Source of the DNA: Hysterangium stoloniferum
Taxonomy: Eukaryota > Basidiomycota > Agaricomycetes > Hysterangiales > Hysterangiaceae
NCBI GenBank assembly: GCA_015178975.1
Contig: WHVD01000190.1
Coordinates: 1 to 64,000 of the forward strand
Reading direction: 5' to 3'
DNA length: 64,000 nucleotides
The notes under the pieces are model-generated. The model did not search any database. It was not told where the DNA came from and saw only the letters and a program-made list of their open reading frames with translations. The translations under genes and the position numbers were made by a program. How positions within the stretch are numbered: position 1 is the stretch's first letter; every line of letters begins with the position of its first letter. This document shows, piece after piece, positions 1 through 8,381 of the stretch.

Positions 1-406
1 TCGTCTCATTATTACTGGATTCGGTATGTCATGCATTCCACGGTCTATATAAACTGGCAGATGTTTGTACATACAATCCAGTCAGAAAAATTAGCTTAGA
101 TTCCCCCCAGTAATCTAATACATTTTCCTCTCTAAAAACCCTACTCTCATCAGACCGCTCGCACTAGTCGGAGCCCACGGGCTCCGGCGCATCTATCTCT
201 CTCGACTATCTCGATTCACGACTCTCGACTCACGACCTACGACTCACGACCCACGAACCCCCGCCCGGACTCCCCGGGATTCCCGTCCGCCTGTCTGAAA
301 TTGGACAACACGATCTAGCGAGGGCGCAGCCTATAAGCTGAAGCCAAGTCCTACCGGATATCCCGCGGGTTTCTCCGGAAACCCGGCCTGAGTGTGTATC
401 CTAACA
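1..406 (+). repeat. 5' LTR, truncated by window start
   Basis: Matches 7281-7684 of the 3' LTR. It ends in CCTAACA at 406. It contains the TATA box (46-53), the predicted RNA start (80), a 34-nt core shared with other LTR families here (318-351), and an 8-bp-stem hairpin (366-385, loop TCCG). Confidence 0.95.
46..90 (+). promoter_or_regulatory. LTR core promoter and predicted RNA start
   Basis: TATATAAA at 46-53. Thirty-four bases after its first base, at 80, comes AGTCAGAAAA, whose complement lies just after the LTR (410-419). By analogy with Tf1/sushi elements this should be the 5' end of the RNA, which folds back to prime reverse transcription. The 3' LTR copy (TATA 7326, start 7359) gives a perfect 11-nt match. 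Confidence 0.7.
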
Positions 407-419
407 GTATTTTCTGACT
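407..419 (+). other. Primer-binding site, self-priming type
   Basis: Two bases (GT) after the LTR end, 409-419 reads ATTTTCTGACT, the exact reverse complement of 7359-7369 in the 3' LTR R region. In the 5' LTR copy 10 of the 11 pair before an extra A. No match to a usual tRNA 3' end (such as TGGTATCAGAGC) is seen here. Self-priming is established for the Tf1/sushi clade; its use here is inferred. Confidence 0.65.
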
Positions 420-442
420 AATACTCGCAGATTGTTTTCATT

Positions 443-1735
443 ATGCCACCAAGAAGAAGTACACGCGCACAGTCATCAATGCCTGGACCGTCGACTCTTC
501 ATTCCCCGTTAACTCTGTATACCAGTCAGACGCTTGCGAACCAGTCGGAACCCATGGAAGAAGCCCGCATCGAAGAAATCCCGGAAGACCTGGACGAATC
601 CGAGCGCGAGGACGATTCCGTGGCCCCCGACAAGGGCAAAGGTGTCGAAATCCCTCTTGAAAATCCTCCGCCTTTTCAACGACCAAACACGAGGGATCCT
701 ACTTCTGAGTTTTTAGCAGGTACTATAGATAAATTCATGACGCACCTGCTAGAAGAACGAAAAAGAAAGGAACAAGAACCTCCACGGTCAAAAGTCAATG
801 CTCCGGAACCCTTCACGGGTTCCAACCCAAACAAACTCTCTACTTTCCTCATGCAATGTCGCTTCAATTTCCGCGATCGCGCCGCTGCATTCTCCACGGA
901 CTCCCGAAAAGTCAACTACGCACTTTCATATTTGTCGGGATCCGCGTTGAAATGGTTTGAACCGGCTTTTAGCGGGATTACCGAGGAAGAGCCGCTCTGG
1001 CTTGAAAATTGGGAAGCTTTTGTTGAGGAGCTTGAAACCAACTTCGGCCCGTATGACCCGACAGGAGAAGCCGAGAATAGTCTCACAAATCTTCGTATGA
1101 AGGACACGCAGCGCATCACGGACTACATCGTCCAATTCAATAATCTTGCAGCTCGTTGTCAGTGGGGCGATCCCGCTCTCCGCCACCAATTCTACGCCGG
1201 TCTGCCGTCCCGCCTTAAAGACGAAGTCTCAAAAGGAGAAGATGGCAAGCCAAAAACCCTGTCCCGTATGCGCCTCAAAGCTCAAAACGCGGACGCACGT
1301 TATTGGGAACGTCGCGCGGAAGTTGCCCGCGAGACATCCGCGGACAAAATAAATAAGTCCAAGGACAAAAACAATAACACCAATTCGTCAACCAGCAACC
1401 AGAACTCCACGCAATCCGACAAGAAGAACGATAAAAAGTCTTCAAACAACAACAACAACAATAAGGACAATAAGGACAACAACAAGGGTCAACAGTCCGG
1501 CAAGCAAGCCGGAAAACCCGACCTCTCAGGCAAACTCGGACCTGATGGCAAATTAACTCCACAAGAAAGACAACGTCGTATGGACAACAACCTCTGTCTC
1601 TTGTGCGGGAAACCCGGTCATCGAGTCCCGGAATGTCCGCTGGCAAAAGCAAACTCTTCAAAGGGTCGAACAGCCAAGGCCTCCACGGAAACCCCGTCGA
1701 AGGACAAACCGGCTGCCGATTCGAAAAAAGAGTAA
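443..1735 (+). CDS. gag: Gag polyprotein of the chromovirus
   Basis: 430-residue structural protein that forms the virus-like particle and binds element RNA. The N-terminal ~75 residues are acidic and low in complexity. The capsid-like retrotransposon gag region covers about residues 110-285 (motifs ALSYLSGSALKWFEP and FYAGLPSRLKDE). A lysine/asparagine-rich linker follows (about 295-360), then a CCHC zinc knuckle with C385, C388, H393 and C398. The ATG at 443 is the first after the primer-binding site and is 36 nt from the LTR end. The ORF ends at TAA 1733-1735 and overlaps pol. A decayed homologue lies at 53120-54502 on the minus strand. Confidence 0.93.
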   Translation: MPPRRSTRAQSSMPGPSTLHSPLTLYTSQTLANQSEPMEEARIEEIPEDLDESEREDDSVAPDKGKGVEIPLENPPPFQRPNTRDPTSEFLAGTIDKFMTHLLEERKRKEQEPPRSKVNAPEPFTGSNPNKLSTFLMQCRFNFRDRAAAFSTDSRKVNYALSYLSGSALKWFEPAFSGITEEEPLWLENWEAFVEELETNFGPYDPTGEAENSLTNLRMKDTQRITDYIVQFNNLAARCQWGDPALRHQFYAGLPSRLKDEVSKGEDGKPKTLSRMRLKAQNADARYWERRAEVARETSADKINKSKDKNNNTNSSTSNQNSTQSDKKNDKKSSNNNNNNKDNKDNNKGQQSGKQAGKPDLSGKLGPDGKLTPQERQRRMDNNLCLLCGKPGHRVPECPLAKANSSKGRTAKASTETPSKDKPAADSKKE

Positions 1736-4700
1736 GCAACCCCGCGGACTCCGCGCGGGTTAGGGGTTGCGTTGCCTCTCCGCGCATTCAAGAGTTCACT
1801 CGCCTCAACGCATCCGCTCTTTCACATTCTGATTCATTTTTCGTTAAACTTATGTCTAATATGCTTCCGAAATTCGTTTTTTCAGCTCTCATAGATTCCG
1901 GCTCGACTCATTGTTTTTTAGATACAAAATTCACGCAAAAAAATTCTTTGTCAACTTATTCGATAAATCCCGTCGCTCTCCGCCTCTTCGATGGCACAAG
2001 TAATTCGGTTGTTACCCAAGCTTGTGATTTACCCATCAGTTTCCCTTGTGGAACATCTCAATTGGTCACTTTCTATGTGACCCAGTTAGACTCAAGTTGC
2101 TCGGTGGTTCTAGGACATAACTGGCTTACCCGCTACAATCCGTTGATTGACTGGATAGCTAACAGTATAACATTCCGAACTCCCGCGGCGACCGAGGAAA
2201 CTGCGCCTGTCTCGGCCTCCACGGCACCCATGGCCTTCCCGGCACCTGCAGTCTCGAGGACTCCTGTGATCCCTACGGCACCCACAGCTTCCCCGGAACC
2301 CACGGCACCTCCGTCCATTTCTCTGATTAATGCTGCAGCTTTTATTAGGGCTTCAAAAATGGATGGATCCCAGGCGTTCACTATCAACTTAAAAATTGAT
2401 GAAGCAACTGGACGTTTCTCAACCCCAGTATCCGAATCTGAGCAAGCTGCTGACCTAGAAGGCGTCCCGGAGAAATACCATGACTTCGCGGATGTTTTTA
2501 GCAAGCGAAAAGCTGACCGGCTTCCGCCTCACAGAGAATACGACTTAAAAATCGATCTTGAAGATGGCGCCCAGCCACCCCTAGGACATATTTACCCGCT
2601 TTCGTCCACGGAACTATCCGCAATCCGTGATTTCCTGGATGAACATTTGTCCATAGGTTTTATTCGACCCTCAAAGTCTCCTTTTGGAGCACCTGTTTTG
2701 TTTGTCAGAAAAAAGGATGGATCCCTTCGACTATGTGTTGATTTTAGAGGACTCAATGCTGTCACCAAAAAGGACAAATATCCACTCCCACTTATATCTG
2801 ACCTGCTCGATGCTCCGCGGAATGCCCGGATTTACACCAAAATAGATCTCAAGCATGCCTATCATTTGGTCCGGATTGCCGCGGGCGATGAATGGAAAAC
2901 CACTTTTAGAACCCGCTATGGGGCTTTCGAGTGGTTGGTCATCCCTTTTGGACTCACTAATGCCCCGTCTGTTTTTCAGCGTTTTATCAACGACATTTTC
3001 TCCGACATGCTCGATGTATGCGTCATTGTTTACTTGGACGACATTCTTATCTACTCCGAGAATCCCGCGGAACACGACAAACAAGTCCGTGAGGTTCTCC
3101 GGAGGCTCAGACAACATGGTTTATTCGCAAATGGTAAAAAATGTACTTTTGACACGGACTCCGTGGAATACCTAGGTTTCATGATGGGACCCGATGGACT
3201 CCGCATGGACGAAACTAAAGTGCAAGTCATCAAAGACTGGCCCGAACCCCGAAAAGTTAAAGATATCCAATCCTTCCTCGGCTTTGCCAATTTTTATAGA
3301 CGTTTTATCCGTGGATATTCCGACATCACGGTACCCCTTACCCGTCTTACGCGTAAGGGTACTCCGTGGAACTTTAACGATAAGTGTCAAAAAGCTTTCA
3401 ATCTTTTAAAAAATTCTTTTTCCACAGCTCCTATTCTGTCGCATTGGAAACCGGACTTCCCGCTCATTGTTGAAACGGACGCCTCCGACTATGCACTTGG
3501 AGCCATTCTCTCTATCCAGGACTCCGACGGAGAAGTTCACCCCGTGGCTTTTCTGTCCCGGACTTTTACCGGAGCAGAGCTCAACTACGACGTTCATGAT
3601 AAAGAACTTCTGGCAATCTTTTCAGCTTTCAAAGCGTGGCGACACTATTTGGAAGGTTCAGGAGCTCCTATTGACGTTGTAACAGATCACAAAAACCTGG
3701 AATACTTTTCTACCACAAAACTCTTGACCCGTCGGCAGGCCCGCTGGTCTGAATATCTCTCCGCCTTCAACATGATTATCCGTTTTCGACCCGGCCGTCT
3801 CGGCGGCAAACCCGACGCTTTAACTAGACGATGGGACGTCTATCCTAAAGAGGGGAGCAACGACTATGCAACGGTAAATCCGCACAACCTGAAACCTATC
3901 TTCACGAATCAACAACTTACCGCATCGGTCCGCGCAACTTTCCTCGTCAATCCCATTGTCCGTGGAATTATCATTATGGATATCGAAAAGCTACATCAAG
4001 ATATTCTATCGGCAATTCCGCTAGACCCAGTTACTAAAGCTCATCTGGACAATCCCGTGGACCCCGATCAACCTCGGTGGTCTCTTGATCAACATGGTTT
4101 CATTAGACTTGACGATAGGATCTATGTACCGGACTCCGACGGCCTCCGCCTCAGGATCCTTCAATACAAACATGATCATCCACTCTCAGGACACTTCGGG
4201 TACAACAAGACTCTATCATTAATAAGAAGAGAATATACTTGGCCCGGACTCCGTGGATTCGTTAAGCACTATTGTAAATCTTGCACTACTTGTCCCCGCT
4301 CGAAATCTCAGCGACACAAGCCATATGGCCTTTTGAAACAACTCCCGGTACCGGAACACCCGTGGAATTCTATATCTATGGATTTCATTGAACACCTGCC
4401 GGATTCCGAAGGCTTTTCCGCTATCCTAGTCGTTGTTGACAGATTCTCAAAACAAGGTATATTCATCCCTACTTATGATACAATTACGTCCGTGCAGTTA
4501 GCGGAACTTTTTATTATCCACGTATTTTCCAAGCACGGAGTTCCGTCCCACGTGACTTCCGATCGAGGATCAGAGTTCGTGTCTCACTTCTTTAGATCCC
4601 TCGGAAAATCCTTGGACATGACATTACATTTCACGTCCGGACATCACCCGGAAGGTGACGGACAAACCGAACGCGTCAACCAGACATTGGAACAATACCT

Positions 4701-5460
4701 CCGCGTATATTGCAACTATCAACAGGACAATTGGAAAACCTTGTTACCACTTGCAGAATTTGCTTACAACAATGCACCCTCGGCCACTACTGGCGTTTCC
4801 CCGTTCTTTGCAAATAAAGGATATAATCCAAATATTACAGTACATCCAGAACGAAATCTCGCCTCTGTTCGTGCTCAAGAGTTCACCACGGACCTCCACG
4901 AGCTCCACGAGGAACTCCGGACTGCAATATTGTCCGCCCAAGAGCAATACCAACATTCAGCGGACAAACACCGGATCCCGCCACCAAACTTCAAGATTGG
5001 CGACCGTGTTTATGTCAAAGCTCAATTCTTCCGGACTACCCGTCCATCAAAGAAGCTTGCTGAAAAATATTTAGGTCCTTTTGAAATTATCGCACAAGTA
5101 GGTTCAGTTTCTTGGACTCTACGGCTTCCGGATAGCATGCGCGCGGTACACCCGGTATTTCATGTCTCTATGCTAGAACCTTGTACTGCTAACACTATCC
5201 CGGATCGCGTGCAATCTCCGCCTCCTCCTGTCGTCATTGACGGAGAACCCGAGTTTGAAATCTCTCAGATTTTAGATTCAAAAATTGACAAGCGTCGACG
5301 CACTTGTAAACTGCTTTACTTGGTCAAGTGGGCGGGTTACGAGGGCACCGATGAAGAAACCTCATGGATTTTGGCCACGGAACTTGGTAATGCCACGGAA
5401 ATTGTTACTGACTTTCATACAGCTTACCCACTCAAACCTGGACCATTATCGTCTCTCTGA
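1603..5460 (+). CDS. pol: Pol polyprotein: protease, RT, RNase H, integrase, chromodomain
   Basis: Open frame of 1285 residues counted from the in-frame ATG at 1603, but more likely translated by -1 slippage from gag near 1727. Aspartic protease motif DSGST starts at residue 98. Reverse transcriptase has YLDD at 477-480. RNase H follows (TDASDYALGA). Integrase has an HHCC zinc region (about 850-895) and catalytic D927, D987 and E1023, giving the D-35-E spacing expected for retroviral-type integrases. A GPY/F-like module (KYLGPFEI) precedes a C-terminal chromodomain (about 1217-1275, LYLVKWAGYEGTDEETSW), which in chromoviruses directs integration to marked chromatin. No disabling mutation seen, so the element may be active. 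Confidence 0.95.
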   Translation: MRETRSSSPGMSAGKSKLFKGSNSQGLHGNPVEGQTGCRFEKRVSNPADSARVRGCVASPRIQEFTRLNASALSHSDSFFVKLMSNMLPKFVFSALIDSGSTHCFLDTKFTQKNSLSTYSINPVALRLFDGTSNSVVTQACDLPISFPCGTSQLVTFYVTQLDSSCSVVLGHNWLTRYNPLIDWIANSITFRTPAATEETAPVSASTAPMAFPAPAVSRTPVIPTAPTASPEPTAPPSISLINAAAFIRASKMDGSQAFTINLKIDEATGRFSTPVSESEQAADLEGVPEKYHDFADVFSKRKADRLPPHREYDLKIDLEDGAQPPLGHIYPLSSTELSAIRDFLDEHLSIGFIRPSKSPFGAPVLFVRKKDGSLRLCVDFRGLNAVTKKDKYPLPLISDLLDAPRNARIYTKIDLKHAYHLVRIAAGDEWKTTFRTRYGAFEWLVIPFGLTNAPSVFQRFINDIFSDMLDVCVIVYLDDILIYSENPAEHDKQVREVLRRLRQHGLFANGKKCTFDTDSVEYLGFMMGPDGLRMDETKVQVIKDWPEPRKVKDIQSFLGFANFYRRFIRGYSDITVPLTRLTRKGTPWNFNDKCQKAFNLLKNSFSTAPILSHWKPDFPLIVETDASDYALGAILSIQDSDGEVHPVAFLSRTFTGAELNYDVHDKELLAIFSAFKAWRHYLEGSGAPIDVVTDHKNLEYFSTTKLLTRRQARWSEYLSAFNMIIRFRPGRLGGKPDALTRRWDVYPKEGSNDYATVNPHNLKPIFTNQQLTASVRATFLVNPIVRGIIIMDIEKLHQDILSAIPLDPVTKAHLDNPVDPDQPRWSLDQHGFIRLDDRIYVPDSDGLRLRILQYKHDHPLSGHFGYNKTLSLIRREYTWPGLRGFVKHYCKSCTTCPRSKSQRHKPYGLLKQLPVPEHPWNSISMDFIEHLPDSEGFSAILVVVDRFSKQGIFIPTYDTITSVQLAELFIIHVFSKHGVPSHVTSDRGSEFVSHFFRSLGKSLDMTLHFTSGHHPEGDGQTERVNQTLEQYLRVYCNYQQDNWKTLLPLAEFAYNNAPSATTGVSPFFANKGYNPNITVHPERNLASVRAQEFTTDLHELHEELRTAILSAQEQYQHSADKHRIPPPNFKIGDRVYVKAQFFRTTRPSKKLAEKYLGPFEIIAQVGSVSWTLRLPDSMRAVHPVFHVSMLEPCTANTIPDRVQSPPPPVVIDGEPEFEISQILDSKIDKRRRTCKLLYLVKWAGYEGTDEETSWILATELGNATEIVTDFHTAYPLKPGPLSSL
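1723..1735 (+). promoter_or_regulatory. Putative -1 ribosomal frameshift site at gag end
   Basis: Gag reads TCG AAA AAA GAG TAA. Pol is open in the -1 frame across the same point (reading EKRVSN). A six-A run directly before the gag stop is a plausible slippery stretch. A slip from AAA-AAA to GAA-AAA is not a perfect heptamer, so I call it putative. The pol frame is open from at least 1603. Confidence 0.45.
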
Positions 5461-5670
5461 CCGCACTCCGCGGACCCCGTGTTACGTTTGGACTCATTTT
5501 CACTATTCCCTGTCGCCCTATGTCTCTCTTTGCTTTTACAGGTTCTGACATGTCTTGTCAAGTCTTTAAGCGGAATCCCCGCGGACTTTGGCTTTGACTT
5601 TTAATTCTTATGTTTTTTCTTTCACGCTTTGCTTTTATAATTCAAATTATTTTTATTCTACACTACTTTT
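5461..5670. other. Gap between the 3' ends of pol and the antisense gene
   Basis: The two reading frames converge on this 210-base stretch. It is T-rich (5600-5680), which would suit RNA 3' ends. No other coding signal seen. Confidence 0.4.
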
Positions 5671-6653
5671 TCAGTCTACATTTATGGGACTGTTCTTTTT
5701 CCCTGCTTCCTCAGCTATCTCCTCTGGGAGCTCCGCGACTTCCGCGGCAACCCCGTCCTCATCCGATCCGGCATCCTCGGAACTCCCGACTTGCGGCTCT
5801 TCAAAGACATAGCCGCCATACTCCGCCAGGAACTTCCAAAACTCCTCGCGGAGTCCGGACAGCTCCTTTGCCACCACAATTTGGACCTTGTTGCTCTTCC
5901 GGAGCAACTCGTTTTGGGCCTCGATGCCCTCGGCGATCCGTCCAAGGACCTCGTCCAACCCGGACAACCCGTCCGTCCCGCTTATGTCTCGCGCCCCGGA
6001 TCCCGTGGCCTGCTCGTGCACAAGCGAGCACCTCGCCTTGAGGTGCGCGCATTGATAACATCCCGGCCCCCGGCCGGCCTTTCGGTTGCATTCCGTGTTC
6101 CGGTCGTTGCAACCGGAACACCGCGGCTCGTTCCGCGTCGGAAGACGGACTGGCGCCGCCTTCCTTGCCTTCTGTTGAGTTGGTCAGTCTCCGCGGGTAT
6201 TCCATGGACGTGAGGCCTACCTTTTGGGGGCTCTCTGGCTCCCCCTCGGACTCGGACTCCACCTCTGTCGCTTTGCGCTGAAGATCACAAGTCAGTAAAC
6301 AATCGACAAGTGAATTTGGGACTTACTTTTCCCGCAACAATGGCGGCCCTCTCCGCGGCCAACCGGGCTTTCTCCGCAGCCACCCGGGCGTTCTCCGCGG
6401 CCACTCGCGCAGCCTCCTCCGCCTCACGTTCCCTCTCCTTTGCGGCCTCTTCCTCCGCGGCCAATGCTTCCTGGTACTCCTTGTCCAGGGCCTCCTCAGC
6501 CTCCCTCGCCTCTCTCTCTGCTGCTTCACGAAGCTGGCGCTGCTCTTCTCGCCGCGCCAACAATTGGGCCGCCGTCCACGGCGCCCGATACGGAGTGCCC
6601 GTGGAGGGCCCTGCTGTCGGCATTGGTTTGCGTGGTGTTGGTTTTGGTCCCAT
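5671..6653 (-). CDS. Antisense accessory gene: coiled coil plus Zn(II)2Cys6 cluster
   Basis: Three exons on the minus strand: 6653-6327, 6277-6221 and 6171-5671. Introns are 6326-6278 and 6220-6172, both 49 nt, phase 0, with donors GTAAGT and GTAGGC and CAG acceptors; the joined frame is open for 294 residues. Residues ~1-30 are basic and Pro-rich. About 30-105 is an Ala/Glu/Arg heptad-like coiled coil. Exon 2 is acidic. Exon 3 has C146, C149, C156, C166, C169 and C176, that is CX2CX6C-X9-CX2CX6C, which fits the fungal binuclear zinc cluster, followed by a second helical part and an acidic tail. It has its own TATA box. A similar gene is in the element at 48962-55244. A DNA-binding or regulatory role is inferred from the cluster only. 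Splicing is predicted, not observed. Confidence 0.78.
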
Positions 6654-6705
6654 AGTGACGAAGATGGGGGTAATAAAGAAGAAGAAATTTCTATTTTTTC
6701 AATTT

Positions 6706-6713
6706 TTTATATA
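6706..6713 (-). promoter_or_regulatory. TATA box of the antisense accessory gene
   Basis: Minus-strand TATATAAA begins 60 nt before the ATG at 6653. It lies inside the element, 151 nt from the 3' LTR, and points away from it. The second element has TATAAATA 55 nt before the matching ATG (51457-51464). Confidence 0.6.
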
Positions 6714-6850
6714 GGCTCGTCGCGTTTGAACCTTACCTTCCAGATCACATGACTCTTTGACACATACGTGTAACCGACATGACTTTTGACACATGCGCGT
6801 AGCCGACAAGAACCTTATTTAGGTCTAGAGCCTCTTTGGGACTTCGGCAT

Positions 6851-6863
6851 AAAGGGAGGATAC
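6851..6863 (+). other. Polypurine tract
   Basis: AAAGGGAGGATAC directly before the TGTTA start of the 3' LTR; the standard plus-strand primer of LTR retroelements. The second family has AATGGGGGAATAC in the same position. Confidence 0.85.
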
Positions 6864-7684
6864 TGTTACGACCCGGACAAATCCCGCCGGACTCCGGGCA
6901 CTAACTCGTATGCCTCCACGCGCTACAAGCACCAATCGTCTGTTTATAGGATTTCCCGCCCGGACTCCGTTACGTCAAGACTCGTTACGTTCGACCTCAT
7001 TAAGACACATATCAGTCACCGGACTTCCCCCGGACCCCGTCTCTGTCTATGTCCGTCTTCGTCCCACGCATCAGTCACCGGACCCGCTTAGAATCCCGTC
7101 ACCGCTCTAATCGAGCCCCGTTCCCGTTTTAGTCAAATGACCTGTCACGATTTAGGACTCCGCTCCCACTCCGTTTCCCGTTATGGGTTATGCTTTGTCA
7201 CGATTCGGACTCCGCTCCGTTCCGTCCCGTTCCTAACACCAATTTGGTGTTTACTATTCCCGTTTTATGTTTTGCTCGTCTCGTCTCATTATTACTGGAT
7301 TCGGTATGTCATGCATTCCACGGTCTATATAAACTGGCAGATGTTGTACATACAATCCAGTCAGAAAATTAGCTTAGATTCCCCCCAGTAATCTAATACA
7401 TTTTCCTCTCTAAAAACCCTACTCTCATCAGACCGCTCGCACTAGTCGGAGCCCACGGGCTCCGGCGCATCTATCTCTCTCGACTATCTCGATTCACGAC
7501 TCTCGACTCACGACCTACGACTCACGACCCACGAACCCCCGCCCGGACTCCCCGGGATTCCCGTCCGCCTGTCTGAAATTGGACAACACGATCTAGCGAG
7601 GGCGCAGCCTATAAGCTGAAGCCAAGTCCTACCGGATATCCCGCGGGTTTCTCCGGAAACCCGGCCTGAGTGTGTATCCTAACA
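6864..7684 (+). repeat. 3' LTR, complete (821 bp)
   Basis: Starts TGTTACGACCC and ends CCTAACA (5-bp inverted ends TGTTA/TAACA). TATA box at 7326-7333, predicted R start at 7359. The core motif at 7596-7629 is shared with other LTR families of this window. Confidence 0.95.
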
Positions 7685-8381
7685 ATCCACTTCCTTAGAT
7701 AATTAGGATAAACGTGCGTAGTAGTTTTTTTCATTATCGTTTTTACCTACCGTCACTATCGTGTACTGCCATCTCTGTTCTTAGATGAATATACTCGAGT
7801 CCTATCAACGTTGGACTGAGACTCAGTGAGGCTGCAATTGACGGCAGCCTTACACAAGGTAACATTCAATTCATCTTCAACTCTTTGACTCAACTCTTTG
7901 ACTTTGACTTGACCAATGAATTCAACTCAACTCTTATTTGACTTTCTTCAACAATATCAAATATCTTTGACATGTCTCATTTCAACATCATGAATGATTT
8001 CATTATTAAATCATAACATAGTCATAGGTAAATGATGGAAAGTATAAAAGGGCAATGAGAAGAGCAAAGGACCTCAGTCAGAAAATCTCTCCATTGTATA
8101 TTAGTTATCTGTATATTAATCTACCTCTTGATCTTGTCTTATGTGATTGTTGAAACTCTTTGACATTAACATCTGTGAGCCTTTGTGACTGGCATTCACC
8201 TCTCACTTCATCAACAGGATGAATCTATACTTTGTCAAATGAGGCTTCTGTATTCAGTTTTGTAGAATATATTACAATTATTATTTGAAATTCAATTCAT
8301 GTCACAAACAAGGCTTCTGTATTCAGTTTTGTAGAATATATTGCAATTATTATTTCACTTAATTGAAGGAATTTTGATTTG
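7685..8381. repeat. AT-rich non-coding stretch with 69-bp tandem duplication
   Basis: No gene seen. A direct duplication begins at 8242 and 8311 (period 69, copies start AGGCTTCTGTATTCAG). A TATAAAAGG motif at about 8043 and the general look suggest an old LTR, but I cannot place its ends. Confidence 0.4.

Larger units (their letters stand above)
1..7684 (+). mobile_element. Ty3/gypsy chromovirus (self-priming type), nearly complete
   Basis: LTR retrotransposon with gag, pol (protease-RT-RNase H-integrase-chromodomain), polypurine tract and 3' LTR. The first ~417 bases of the 5' LTR lie outside the window, so its target-site duplication cannot be checked. Over the ~404 comparable bases the two LTRs differ only by two single-base indels (extra T near 65, extra A near 90), so insertion was recent. 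Gag and pol have no internal stops. The gene order with integrase after RNase H and a C-terminal chromodomain is the chromovirus arrangement. An extra antisense gene sits between pol and the 3' LTR. Confidence 0.95.

Noticed and set aside
407-430. Intron-like GTATTT...CGCAG right after the 5' LTR
   Set aside because: Only 24 nt, too short to splice; better explained by the primer-binding site.
1275-1787. 170-codon minus-strand frame opposite gag
   Set aside because: It is the mirror of the Lys/Asn-rich gag linker (Cys/Leu runs), with no motifs; gag on the plus strand is certain.
5801-6262. Single 153-codon minus-strand frame in the accessory region
   Set aside because: It reads through the second 49-nt intron; splicing gives the zinc-cluster frame instead, with exact phases and the CX2CX6C pattern.
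6310-6714. Plus-strand Ala/Ser-rich 134-codon frame
   Set aside because: Shadow of the antisense coiled-coil exon.
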